Positions 46,569 through 55,287 of a stretch of DNA of 64,000 nt are shown here, one piece after another. Each line of letters opens with the position of its first letter. Positions within the stretch are counted from its first letter, which is position 1. This stretch comes from Hyphobacterium sp. CCMP332 (GTDB lineage: Bacteria; Bacteroidota; Bacteroidia; Cytophagales; CCMP332). The stretch is from positions 1 through 64,000 of the forward strand of contig CP058647.1 in the NCBI GenBank assembly GCA_014323545.1, in the 5' to 3' direction. The notes beneath the pieces are model-generated. The model searched no databases, had not been told where the DNA came from, and worked only from the letters and a program-made list of their open reading frames with translations. A program made the translations under genes and the position numbers.

Positions 46569-47663
46569 ATGGAAAATACACTTAGAAGATATGATATAGA
46601 TTGGCTTAGGGTTATTGCCATAGGATTTTTATTAATCTATCATGTGGCAATTCCCTTTCAGCCATGGGGAGTGTTTTTCGGATTTATAAAAAGCCCTGAA
46701 AACCTGGATTCCATCTGGATTCCAATGTCAATGATCAATGTCTGGAGAATCCCGCTTTTGTTTTTTGTATCGGGAATGGGACTTTATTTTTCTATGAAAA
46801 AAAGAAATTGGAAAATGCTTCTATCCGAAAGAACGAGAAGGATTTTACTCCCTTTTATTGTCGGTATTCTAACGGTGGTACCCTTGCAGGTTTTAATTTG
46901 GCAGCATTATTATAATCAGGAATTAAAGTTTGTTTTTAATCCTGCACATTTATGGTTTCTTGGAAATATATTCATCTATGTGCTGCTGTTATGCCCATTA
47001 TTTTATTTTATCAAAAGAAATGAAGAAAAGTGGAGGTCTGTTTTAAATAGGGTTTTTGATAATCCTATTAAATTAATCTTAATTGCGGCCCCCTTTATGC
47101 TTTCCGTAGTATTGATAAAACCTGCAGCCTATGCCATGTATGCCATGACGATGCATGGATTTATTCTTGGATTGTTGGCATTTCTATTTGGTTTTCTATT
47201 TGTATTTACCGGAAAAGTATTTTGGGATACAATGAAAAAATGGAAATGGTCATTTTTAAGCACCGCTCTTTTAATGTATTCCATGAGATTCTATTTTTGG
47301 GAATTAGAAGGGCCAAAATACCTGATGGCACTCGAAACGGTCATTTGGATATATGGAATCTTCGGATTATCCTTTAGCTATTTAAATTTTAACAACAAAT
47401 ACTTAAGTTATTTAAGTGAAGCTGCCTATCCTGTTTACATTGTACATTGGATATTTATACATCTCGGTTCCCTTTGGATTTTTAATATTAATATTCCTGT
47501 GAGCCTTCAATTTATTGGATTGGCAATATTTACATTTTTTGGTTCAATTCTAGCTTACCACTATCTGATAAGAAACCTGAACATTTTAAGACCGCTCTTT
47601 GGCTTAAAGCTGAAAAGCAAAGCACAGATGCAAATTAATCCTCAAGCCCGTATAAGCCTATGA
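46569..47663 (+). CDS. Acyltransferase family 3 / OpgC-like membrane protein
   Basis: 364 residues, about ten membrane helices. The N-terminal motif RRYDIDWLRVIAIGFLLIYH contains the His and Arg/Asp residues conserved in acyltransferase-3 proteins; NPAHLWFLGNIFIY and YPVYIVHWIFIHLGSLW follow. It probably transfers an acyl group such as acetyl or succinyl to a surface glycan or lipid. Its last 29 bases overlap the end of the second cyclase gene on the other strand. Confidence 0.85.
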   Translation: MENTLRRYDIDWLRVIAIGFLLIYHVAIPFQPWGVFFGFIKSPENLDSIWIPMSMINVWRIPLLFFVSGMGLYFSMKKRNWKMLLSERTRRILLPFIVGILTVVPLQVLIWQHYYNQELKFVFNPAHLWFLGNIFIYVLLLCPLFYFIKRNEEKWRSVLNRVFDNPIKLILIAAPFMLSVVLIKPAAYAMYAMTMHGFILGLLAFLFGFLFVFTGKVFWDTMKKWKWSFLSTALLMYSMRFYFWELEGPKYLMALETVIWIYGIFGLSFSYLNFNNKYLSYLSEAAYPVYIVHWIFIHLGSLWIFNINIPVSLQFIGLAIFTFFGSILAYHYLIRNLNILRPLFGLKLKSKAQMQINPQARISL

Positions 47664-48726
47664 TTTTTTGTTTGCCCTTGAGACTAAACTCGCCCTTGCT
47701 TACAAAATGGTATTTTTCGTTTCTCTGAATTAACAAATACAGATCTCTGGAAATTATGAGGTCTGTTTTTAATTCTGAACACATGTCCTGTATTCTCGAA
47801 GTTGTATTCATTAAATCACCAGAGAACGTAATTTCCTTTTTAAGAGCTCCTATTTCGCCAATGGTCACTCTACCTAAATGTAAAGCGGCTTTAAAATCAG
47901 GAACAATTCCGTATTTATTATTAAAGTATTCTTTCTGAGAGTTCAAAGTATTTTTCATTGAGAAAAAACAATCCACACATTCTGCATTGTGAATTCCCTT
48001 ATCATAAGGCCAGGTGATTACTATTTCATCCCCAATGTATTCATAAACCTCTCCCCTGTGTTCAATTATTGGTTCAGAAAACACCTCGTAGTAATCTTTT
48101 AGAAAATTGAAATAATCGATATTGCCCAATTTTTCAGCGATACTGGTCGAAGATTTCATATCCAGAAACATGAAAATTCTAATTTCCTCTCTGGGCTTTG
48201 CATATCTGCCAGTAAAAAAATTGAATAAAACCGAATGGCCGATATTTTCACTGACTGATGAATAAATAAGTGCGATAAAAAGCGAAAATGACAATTGGAA
48301 TAGGGTGTTGAAAAATGTAACACTAAAAAGAAATTCAATAAATCTTGAAAATACGGCTTCACTCAAAATATTGCTTCCCATTTCTATAGCCGCAGCCATC
48401 GGATATGTTAATAGCATTGTTACTAAAAAGAAGAAGACATATAGCAGAAATTTGTAAAGCAGTTTTTTTCTGAAGCCCTCCCTTTTAAATAAGTTTTTAA
48501 AAACTATTATTTCGAGAAACCCAATAAATAAACCAAATAAAAAAACAGCTACAGAGGAAAATATGAAGATGTTAAAAGTCACCTCAATGACTTCTGATTG
48601 GCTCGTTTTTATATTTCTGGTAGCAATTACTTCGGTGAGTAAAAACAACCATCCCACCAGCATAAACAAAATGCCGAAAGGCAGAATTCTCGATAAATTA
48701 TACTTGAATTTTGGACTGAGATACAA
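47635..48726 (-). CDS. Membrane class III adenylate/guanylate cyclase (copy 2)
   Basis: 363 residues with the same plan as the cyclase at 42.6 kb: membrane helices within residues 15-165, then a cyclase domain with metal ligands in MFLDMKSST and YIGDEIVITW and the pair in GDLMNTTSRI. The C-terminal segments (SKGEFSLKGKQKIIGLYGLE here, NKGSFDLKGKSKQIELLSIS there) are also alike, supporting paralogy. Its 3' end overlaps the convergent acyltransferase gene. Confidence 0.9.
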   Translation of the reverse strand: MYLSPKFKYNLSRILPFGILFMLVGWLFLLTEVIATRNIKTSQSEVIEVTFNIFIFSSVAVFLFGLFIGFLEIIVFKNLFKREGFRKKLLYKFLLYVFFFLVTMLLTYPMAAAIEMGSNILSEAVFSRFIEFLFSVTFFNTLFQLSFSLFIALIYSSVSENIGHSVLFNFFTGRYAKPREEIRIFMFLDMKSSTSIAEKLGNIDYFNFLKDYYEVFSEPIIEHRGEVYEYIGDEIVITWPYDKGIHNAECVDCFFSMKNTLNSQKEYFNNKYGIVPDFKAALHLGRVTIGEIGALKKEITFSGDLMNTTSRIQDMCSELKTDLIISRDLYLLIQRNEKYHFVSKGEFSLKGKQKIIGLYGLED

Positions 48727-48804
48727 GTCTTCTTGTCATTTCTAATTGCGTATCAAATCTAGGGATTTAAATCATAATTGTTTCTGACCTTTGTAATCGG
48801 CTAA

Positions 48805-48832
48805 CAAAAAAAAAGGGAGTCGATGACTCCCT
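48805..48832 (-). terminator. Rho-independent terminator of the coiled-coil lipoprotein gene
   Basis: A 7-bp GC-rich stem, GGGAGTC/GACTCCC (48815-48821 and 48825-48831), with a GAT loop, lies 9 bases past the stop codon. On the minus strand nine Ts follow. Confidence 0.85.
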
Positions 48833-48840
48833 AATTCTGA

Positions 48841-49578
48841 TTAGATTTTCAGTTTGCTTTTTACAATTTCGATTCGCTCTTTGGCTGGTTCATAACCCAT
48901 GGCCAATGATTTGTCATAATTTTTTAAAGCTTCCTCAAGATTTGATTTCTTGCGCTTTGGTGCAAATTGCATATGATCAGCTACCGATTCCATACCCTCA
49001 CCTTTTGCAAAGTAAATTTCGGCTTCTGTTAATACCACTTTGTTCAGAGCATCTACCAATTCATTTTCTTTTTGCTGCAAATTGATATCTTTCATGGCAA
49101 TTTCTTCTTTTGCCTCTGACAATTGCTCCATTGAAATGGTCAATTGATTTTCAATATCAGCATTTTTGGCCTGAAACTGGGCGACTTTTAATTGAAGTTG
49201 CTCATTCATTTTTTCCATTTCAGAAATCTGGGCTTTTAATCGCTTAACCTGAGAAGCATAAGCCGATCTGGTTTTTTCCAATTCACCTATGGTCCATTCA
49301 GCTTTTTGAGTGTATAGATTTAAGTTTTTCATTCGATCTATATAATTCTCTTCCGTCATACCCATTTCCAAGTCAATCACTACATAGTTTCTGTTCGCTT
49401 CTATGGTGTCAAGGTATCTTCCCATTTGATCGAGCAGGGCCAAAGAATAATTGTTATCATTAATAATGCTCTGAAGAGAATCCAGTTTTAATTGATTTTC
49501 AGCAATTAATTTTTCTGAAGGGTTATTGCATGCACCGAATACTACGAGCGCAGCAATGTAAAGAAATTTGTTATTCAT
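48841..49578 (-). CDS. Coiled-coil lipoprotein
   Basis: 245 residues. The lipobox is FGAC (Cys17). Residues 20-185 are almost wholly helical with heptad patterning (SQVKRLKAQISEMEKMNEQL, QLTISMEQLSEAKEEIAM). The C-terminal part is a short TPR-like helix pair (EALKNYDKSLAMGYEPAKER). I do not recognise a named family. A promoter-like TGAC-N15-CGTC element lies just upstream, shared with the neighbouring ATP-grasp operon and the RMND1-like gene. Confidence 0.75.
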   Translation of the reverse strand: MNNKFLYIAALVVFGACNNPSEKLIAENQLKLDSLQSIINDNNYSLALLDQMGRYLDTIEANRNYVVIDLEMGMTEENYIDRMKNLNLYTQKAEWTIGELEKTRSAYASQVKRLKAQISEMEKMNEQLQLKVAQFQAKNADIENQLTISMEQLSEAKEEIAMKDINLQQKENELVDALNKVVLTEAEIYFAKGEGMESVADHMQFAPKRKKSNLEEALKNYDKSLAMGYEPAKERIEIVKSKLKI

Positions 49579-49596
49579 TTATTTTATTTTATCCAT

Positions 49597-49623
49597 TGGA
49601 CGAGACCCTTATAAAAAGTCACT
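49597..49623 (-). promoter_or_regulatory. Candidate ECF promoter of the coiled-coil lipoprotein gene
   Basis: On the minus strand AGTGAC (49623-49618) is followed after 15 bases by CGTCCA (49602-49597). The arrangement matches the two other elements at 53.8 and 55.3 kb. A start site near 49590 would leave a leader of about a dozen bases. Confidence 0.55.
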
Positions 49624-49652
49624 TCTTTTTTGAATAATTTTTTTTTGGGTTT

Positions 49653-50384
49653 TCAATGAGTTGTTACAAGGGGGGCAAAAGAGCTATTCATTTTGCTAAC
49701 CGAAATTTTCAAAGCATCTATCATTGCCATACAAAGGGTCTTTAATTCTTCAGTACCGGCGTATTTCTGATTGACTTCTATTTCAATTCCCATGTAGCAG
49801 TCGTCGGGAAATAATTTTCGTAAATGGGCCGTCAGGCCATCTTCAGCACCGGTATAGGGGCTATTGTGTAGGATCTTTTTTGATGGCAATTGTTTTTTAA
49901 GCTCATCTTCCCAAAAGGTACAGAGTACAGTTTCATGAGCTCTCAGTTCATCAAACAATAAACCGATGTCGACTCCGCGCTCTGTATCATTCCAATACGG
50001 TGTAAAAGTGTGAATGCTCAGATGCAATACCATGGCACGGTTAAAATGTTCCTTCACGTATTTTTCAACATTTTTACGATGCGGGTAATAATAATTATCC
50101 AGGATTTCTTTTTTACCTATTTCATCAAGTACTCCAGAAAACTCAGAAAATAAGTCCTTCCTATGCAAACTTCTGTTGCAATCGACAAGCAGACGGCTGA
50201 TTTCAGTTTCGAATAATTGAGCCTTGAAAGCCTCCTTAAATGTTTTAGCTATTTCTGCCGATCCAAAGTCTATACCCCGGTGACTGTTCAATGCTGCACC
50301 TGCAGATTCAAAAAGTGAAGCGTACTGTGCGGGTATTTCATTGCCCGAATGCTCTGAACTTATGACTAGCTGTACTGGACGCAT
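49653..50384 (-). CDS. N-formylglutamate amidohydrolase-like hydrolase
   Basis: 243 residues. Zinc-binding motifs of the family: SSEHSGNEIP near residue 10, HRGIDFGSAEIA near 35, and VLHLSIHTFTP near 118, then a MGIEIEVNQKYAG segment. In histidine degradation such enzymes cleave N-formylglutamate, but no hut genes are nearby. Here it is the last gene of the ATP-grasp/GCS2 operon and probably cleaves an amide made by, or related to, the ligases' product. It overlaps the GCS2 gene by 19 bases. Confidence 0.88.
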   Translation of the reverse strand: MRPVQLVISSEHSGNEIPAQYASLFESAGAALNSHRGIDFGSAEIAKTFKEAFKAQLFETEISRLLVDCNRSLHRKDLFSEFSGVLDEIGKKEILDNYYYPHRKNVEKYVKEHFNRAMVLHLSIHTFTPYWNDTERGVDIGLLFDELRAHETVLCTFWEDELKKQLPSKKILHNSPYTGAEDGLTAHLRKLFPDDCYMGIEIEVNQKYAGTEELKTLCMAMIDALKISVSKMNSSFAPLVTTH

Positions 50385-51622
50385 GGGTCAAATTGTTTGT
50401 TTTCTGGTAGGTTTTGACTCAATTCCTGATATATCAGTTTCAAATTATTTTCTGTATATACTGAATTGGCCACTTTTAGTATCCTGGAAGCCAAAGTCCC
50501 TTCCTCCAGAATAAAATTGAGGGTATCGTACCATGGTGATAAATCCTTTGGAAAATGCTTCATGCATATTTCCAAAAGGTCTTTCCAGAGATCTTTTACG
50601 GGCATCTTATCTTTGTAAATAGCAAAACATTGCAAATAGTCCGAATCTTCAATGATTGCATCAGAGCTATCGTTTATACATAGTTGCAGAATATCATAAA
50701 GTGAATTCGTATTCGCAGATTTTTGTGTTTCATATGAAGCTATCCTCTCTTCTGTTAATAGTTTGATCAAATGTATTAGCAATGAAGCAATGGCGAGATC
50801 TGCTTTTGGACATTCCTGTATATCGATAATTCGAATCTCAATAGAACCTCTGTCAAAACGGGAAATAATACCTCTTGAATTTAGCCAGACCGGTTTTAAT
50901 ATGCCATCATTATTGTAAGGCTTTACCTCCTCCTCAATCTTTTTATAAATTTTATCCTCGTAATCTTTTTCTGAAAGCATCAGATCCGGAATCACCATTG
51001 CGGTAAAACTCGGCATGCGTTTCTGGTTGTTTTGATAATATATTAAACGCTTGTCATGTACGCCTGAATAAGCTTTATCAAGTATTGGCGAACTTGCTGA
51101 TAATGAAGGTATTATTGGCAATACCAATCGACAAGCCGTATGCAATCTGGCAAACTCTTCATCATCAAAAAATGGCAAATTGATATGCATGCTTTGCAAA
51201 TTTGACCAACCGTGACCCGAGCAATCAAAGATTTTATTATAGCGCTCATAGACTTCCGAATTACCATGTGGCCATAGAAAAGTCTCTTTTTTAGGATTCA
51301 TCCAGGGATGTGCAGCTCCTGGCATCAATCGGGCATTGAATTTATTTTTTAATATGGTATTGATTTGTAGAATATTGCTCACAAAATCTTTCTCCATTTG
51401 GATCAAGTCTGTAATCGGTTTGGTGCATTTCAGCTCAATTACATGAAGAACCAGTTCATTAGAAATACTGATCGGACCATTTTCATAATCATCAACCAAT
51501 TCCCCTGCCAGTTCTTCCAATAATTTATCAGCTATTGGCATGACGTCAAGACTATCGCGGTTAACAATCATGTATTCCAGCTCTATGCCAAAACCTTCAA
51601 ATAAATGCATTTTATCTGCCAT
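50366..51622 (-). CDS. GCS2-family carboxylate-amine ligase
   Basis: 418 residues, of the YbdK/GCS2 glutamate-cysteine ligase-like family. Glu-rich metal/ATP motifs include FGIELEYMIV near residue 10 and VIELKCTKP near 62; then HINLPFFDD and GSIEIRIIDIQECPKADLAI. It should join an amino acid or amine to a carboxylate using ATP. The substrate is unknown. Classical glutathione synthesis is not supported because the partner is an RLAN-type ATP-grasp and not a GshB. Confidence 0.85.
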   Translation of the reverse strand: MADKMHLFEGFGIELEYMIVNRDSLDVMPIADKLLEELAGELVDDYENGPISISNELVLHVIELKCTKPITDLIQMEKDFVSNILQINTILKNKFNARLMPGAAHPWMNPKKETFLWPHGNSEVYERYNKIFDCSGHGWSNLQSMHINLPFFDDEEFARLHTACRLVLPIIPSLSASSPILDKAYSGVHDKRLIYYQNNQKRMPSFTAMVIPDLMLSEKDYEDKIYKKIEEEVKPYNNDGILKPVWLNSRGIISRFDRGSIEIRIIDIQECPKADLAIASLLIHLIKLLTEERIASYETQKSANTNSLYDILQLCINDSSDAIIEDSDYLQCFAIYKDKMPVKDLWKDLLEICMKHFPKDLSPWYDTLNFILEEGTLASRILKVANSVYTENNLKLIYQELSQNLPENKQFDPCVQYS

Positions 51623-53072
51623 GATCCCTGGATATTACGATATTCATTAAATGCTTCATAATGCTTTCATAAACTTCCATATTGCCCACCTTATCTTCGG
51701 ATCCTGAATCAATATTTGGGTTATCATTTACTTCAATGACATAGAAATTACCATTACTTTCCTTAACATCAACTCCATATAAACCATTTCCGATAAGTTT
51801 TGAGGCTTTTATAGCAAGCGATATTAATTTTTTTGGTGCCTGATCTATGGCTATGGTTTCTCCATTGCCCTCGCGATGTTCTGTTGCCGATTTCCATTCG
51901 ATGATCTGCCAATGGTTTCTGGCCATAAAGTATTTGCAAACAAAAAGTATTTTGCCATTTAAGACCCCTACTCTCCAATCAAAATCGGTAGGCATAAACT
52001 CCTGGGCAATGAGCAAATCGGTATTCTGAAAATACTCTTTTAAGAGCGCATCTCTTTCTTCCACATTTTCCACTTTCTTAACTCCTTTTGAAAATGAACC
52101 ATCGGGTAATTTTATCACAAATGGGAAAGCAAAACTTTCAATCTCCTTTATGTCGTTTTTGTGAAATATAAGTGATTTTGGTGTGGCTACATTATTAGCT
52201 CTTAGCAGTTCTTCCAAATAAACTTTATTAGTGCATTTTAATATGGAATTGGGATCGTCTATTACGGCCAGGCCTTCATGTTCGGCTTTGCGAGCAAAAC
52301 GAAAAGTATGATGGTTAACATTGGTGTTTTCACGTATAAAAAGGGCATCGTAATCGGTTATTTTGCCATAATCACTTTTACTTATAAAATCCGCATTAAA
52401 TCCGACGTTTTCTGCAGCTTTAACAAACTTCTGTAAGGCCCTGGCATCCGAAGGAGGGGTTTCATCACCCGGCTTTACCAATATGGCCAAATCGTATTTG
52501 CGGCGTTTGTAGTTTTTCCTTGATATATTTTTACCGCTGAGAAAACTTTCAAGTGATTTGATCAGGAAGTGATTGCTTTTTGCATCGAGATCCTTGAGGT
52601 TTATTGGCTTCAATGAATGCAATTGCCATTTTTCTTTTTTAATAAAAATGACCTGTTGTAAAGGCGTCTGAAAAAGATTGAACAACAAAATACCTATCCT
52701 CGATAAAGACGGATCCTCTGTTAGTCCAAAATAAACGGTAAACTCTACTTTTTCATTGTAACTGGACTTCTCCAATACTTCCTGAATCAGTTTGTCAAAA
52801 TCTTCTGCATCTTCTCTTGCCAGATTGGGCAATTTAAAATCCAAAAGTGTTGAAGTAACAGGAATTGATTTGTGGCCCCTTGCTTCTGCCAATAAAGAGA
52901 TATAATAGCCTTCACTCTGGTACTGATAGCTTTTACACAGATTTATAACCTTTACTTTTCTTTGTTTAGCATATTCCTCATTTGAAATATAATCCTGTGG
53001 TTTTATAAGCTGCACGCTATCAAGCTCAAGGTTCCATTTCTCCGGATGCTCAGTTACAACTATTCTATGCAT
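51612..53072 (-). CDS. RLAN / RimK-like ATP-grasp ligase
   Basis: 486 residues. An N-terminal alpha/beta region (1 to about 190) matches the RimK-like ATP-grasp N-terminal (RLAN) domain. The ATP-grasp domain (about 290-480) has FPFVIKLPDGSFSKGVKKVE in the ATP loop, and YGVDVKESNGNFYVIEVNDN with the Mg-binding Glu/Asn. RimK-like enzymes add amino acids to a carboxyl group in an ATP-dependent way. Its neighbours are a second ligase, a papain-like peptidase and an amidohydrolase. It overlaps GCS2 by 11 bases. Confidence 0.88.
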   Translation of the reverse strand: MHRIVVTEHPEKWNLELDSVQLIKPQDYISNEEYAKQRKVKVINLCKSYQYQSEGYYISLLAEARGHKSIPVTSTLLDFKLPNLAREDAEDFDKLIQEVLEKSSYNEKVEFTVYFGLTEDPSLSRIGILLFNLFQTPLQQVIFIKKEKWQLHSLKPINLKDLDAKSNHFLIKSLESFLSGKNISRKNYKRRKYDLAILVKPGDETPPSDARALQKFVKAAENVGFNADFISKSDYGKITDYDALFIRENTNVNHHTFRFARKAEHEGLAVIDDPNSILKCTNKVYLEELLRANNVATPKSLIFHKNDIKEIESFAFPFVIKLPDGSFSKGVKKVENVEERDALLKEYFQNTDLLIAQEFMPTDFDWRVGVLNGKILFVCKYFMARNHWQIIEWKSATEHREGNGETIAIDQAPKKLISLAIKASKLIGNGLYGVDVKESNGNFYVIEVNDNPNIDSGSEDKVGNMEVYESIMKHLMNIVISRDHGR

Positions 53073-53076
53073 TTAG

Positions 53077-53790
53077 TTAGGGTTCTATAACAAGCAAATT
53101 TGCATCATAAGTGACAATTCCTAAAAGAATTGAATTGATAACCCTTTGCACATCAATTCTATAATACTGAACGGAGTCTTTTATAGGATTTGGGTTTAAA
53201 GGATCGGCAATTCTACATTTTTTAGTTAGGTGATCATAATCGCTGATTACAACAAAATGGCCTGAAGGTTCACCCTTAGTATCATGATATACATTTAATT
53301 CTCCTATTTCCCTTTGGCTGTTGTAAAGATAGGTAGCGCTTAAACCACTTAGTATAGGTTTACCTTCAGAAAGTATCCTCTTGATGAGTGAGGGTCTCAA
53401 TTCTTCAAACCTGATCTCTCCTCCCATTTCAAGAAATTGCAAATATGCCTTGGTAGCTTGCCGGAGCTTTTTCGAATTTTTGTAAAACAATTGTTCCTTT
53501 AGCTTTTCAGATATATCAATATCTTTTGAAAACCAGGAAGGGTCGAATACATGTAAATTATAAGTATAAATACAGGCTTTATAGTTTCTTTTAAGAGCAT
53601 GATTTCCTAACATGACAGCTAATGTACCACCGTCTTTGAGTGTTTTAACGTCTTTTATCAAATCACTCAAGTCCATTTTATCACCATAATATGAATACAC
53701 AGCATGTAAACAAGTGGGTCCACAACTTTCATCGGTAGGTTGAGGTAAAATCTTTATATGTGCTTTCGTTTTTATTGAAGCTTCAGTCAT
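53077..53790 (-). CDS. Papain-like C39-type cysteine peptidase
   Basis: 237 residues, no signal peptide. The catalytic motif LPQPTDESCGPTCLHAVYSY has Gln17 (oxyanion) and Cys23; the probable His is in SGHFVVISDYD, followed by DPLNPNP with the Asp/Asn. It may trim or transfer a peptide, or act as a transglutaminase-like acyl transferase. It is the first gene of the four-gene operon, 4 bases before the ATP-grasp gene, with a candidate ECF promoter 22 bases upstream. Confidence 0.85.
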   Translation of the reverse strand: MTEASIKTKAHIKILPQPTDESCGPTCLHAVYSYYGDKMDLSDLIKDVKTLKDGGTLAVMLGNHALKRNYKACIYTYNLHVFDPSWFSKDIDISEKLKEQLFYKNSKKLRQATKAYLQFLEMGGEIRFEELRPSLIKRILSEGKPILSGLSATYLYNSQREIGELNVYHDTKGEPSGHFVVISDYDHLTKKCRIADPLNPNPIKDSVQYYRIDVQRVINSILLGIVTYDANLLVIEP

Positions 53791-53811
53791 ATTATTTTTA
53801 TTATTATAGCT

Positions 53812-53839
53812 ATGACGTTAAATGTGATCAAAAGTCACA
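53812..53839 (-). promoter_or_regulatory. Candidate ECF promoter of the ATP-grasp operon
   Basis: On the minus strand TGTGAC (53839-53834) is followed after 16 bases by CGTCAT (53817-53812). It matches the two similar elements at 49.6 and 55.3 kb. An overlapping inverted repeat, AATGTGA and TCACATT with a 7-base spacer (53821-53841), lies in the same 68-base divergent region. Confidence 0.55.
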
Positions 53840-53858
53840 TTGCTTTAAAAGTATTTAA

Positions 53859-54425
53859 ATGTCTGAATTAAGCGAAAAAGAATTGGTACTGGGGATGAAA
53901 GATGGCAAGTCGCGCTATTTTTCGCTGTTTACTGATAAATTCGAGACCTACATTTTAAAACGATGCAATAAATATGTTAAAGATACCGATACGGCCAAAG
54001 ACCTTGCGCAGGAAATTCTCATCAAGGTGTATTTGCAGATTCCCAATTTTCGCGAAGAAGCAAAACTCAGCACCTGGCTATATGCCATTATCCATCATAC
54101 CTGTGTAGATTATTTAAGAAAAAATAAGAAGAATGTTCATCGCGTATTAAGTGTAGAACTCAATGACAGCTTGATAGATGTGGTGGATTATGATGAAGAG
54201 CTGCCTGAAGAACTAAACATGGAAATTCTGGATGCATTTTTAAATGAATTAACGCCGGAAGGCAAATTGATTATTCTTTTAAAATACAAGGAAAAACATT
54301 CCATAAACGATATTCAGCAGAGTTTGGGACTTTCAGAAAGCGCAGTAAAAATGCGTTTGAAAAGAGCCAAAGATCTACTCAACAAGCTCTATTCTGAGAA
54401 CTTGAAAAAGATGAATAGAAATTAA
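53859..54425 (+). CDS. ECF-type RNA polymerase sigma factor
   Basis: 188 residues. Region 2 (about 20-95) has DTAKDLAQEILIKVYLQI and FREEAKLSTWLYAIIHHTCV; region 4 (about 125-180) has EKHSINDIQQSLGLSESAVK and RLKRAKDLL. No anti-sigma gene follows: the next gene is a convergent RMND1-like gene 1 base away. Regulation may therefore be by level or by a distant partner. Similar promoter-like elements around it suggest the flanking genes are its targets. Confidence 0.93.
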   Translation: MSELSEKELVLGMKDGKSRYFSLFTDKFETYILKRCNKYVKDTDTAKDLAQEILIKVYLQIPNFREEAKLSTWLYAIIHHTCVDYLRKNKKNVHRVLSVELNDSLIDVVDYDEELPEELNMEILDAFLNELTPEGKLIILLKYKEKHSINDIQQSLGLSESAVKMRLKRAKDLLNKLYSENLKKMNRN

Positions 54426-54426
54426 T

Positions 54427-55248
54427 TTATATTAATTTGCTAATAAGCGTATCCAATACTTCAATTACAATCAGTATGATAATTATCCATTCCAACCGAC
54501 TGCTTTCACGATGATGATTATAAGCAATGTAAAGATTCAAATTGTCTTCAATGATCCTGAAGGTGTTTTCTATCGATTGATAACGACTGCGGAGTTCAAA
54601 ATGTCTTGAAAGTGTTTTATGCAGTTTGTCAATGTACTCATCTTCCCATGTAATGTCGGGGCTATCGAGAATATAAAGGTTTTCAGCTATGCCGTTTTTT
54701 GCTGTAAGAGATTGCCCGGATAACCGAAGTGCCTCTTTGTGTTTTAATTTAATTTTTCCCGATTTACCGAGAATCAATGTAGAATTTTTAATTTCTTTTA
54801 GTATTTGCTGACTTAGAATACCATAATAATTAAGGCCAACCGATTGCGCTAAATTGAGCATTATGGCTTTGTTTATTTCATGATCAAAACGACCTATTGT
54901 TAAATAATCAAAAGTCATTTCAAACTGTCGGAAATCATTGCTCAAAATAATGTTGAGTTCATCAGAAAGAAATTCTGAAGCAGGGTTTTTGCAATAGAAC
55001 TTTGTTTTGTCGAGATGCAGTTTTATTTCATCCTCCGAAAAGCCGGCGAAAACAATCAGACCGTAATTTAAAATCAATAAGTATTGATCTTTGATTAGAT
55101 GATAATAAAGTTCAGAAGAATTGGATGAAATAAGGTGTTTATTATTGTTTTTTTTGTATTCTATTAAATCAATACTAGAGGCAATATTAAATGCTCTATA
55201 CTCAATTTCTCTTTTCTGAATTCCGGTGTTTTTTACAAGCGTTTCCAT
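54427..55248 (-). CDS. RMND1/DUF155-family membrane protein
   Basis: 273 residues. The DUF155 core is recognisable in LILNYGLIVFAGFSEDEIKL, FDYLTIGRFDHEINKAIML, YGILSQQILKEIK and SLTAKNGIAENLYILD. The protein ends in a single C-terminal membrane helix (RLEWIIIILIVIEVLDTLI). Homologues in mitochondria (RMND1) and yeast (SIF2/RMD) are membrane-attached; in bacteria the role is unknown. A candidate ECF promoter stands 40 bases before the start. Confidence 0.88.
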   Translation of the reverse strand: METLVKNTGIQKREIEYRAFNIASSIDLIEYKKNNNKHLISSNSSELYYHLIKDQYLLILNYGLIVFAGFSEDEIKLHLDKTKFYCKNPASEFLSDELNIILSNDFRQFEMTFDYLTIGRFDHEINKAIMLNLAQSVGLNYYGILSQQILKEIKNSTLILGKSGKIKLKHKEALRLSGQSLTAKNGIAENLYILDSPDITWEDEYIDKLHKTLSRHFELRSRYQSIENTFRIIEDNLNLYIAYNHHRESSRLEWIIIILIVIEVLDTLISKLI

Positions 55249-55287
55249 AGTTCTGATCCTAAATTTTGATCAAATTCGAATAACCTT

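Noticed and set aside
53821-53841. Inverted repeat AATGTGA...TCACATT as a CRP-type site
   Set aside because: The spacer between TGTGA and TCACA is 7 bases, while CRP sites have 6. The ECF promoter reading also uses the same bases and is supported by two other copies.
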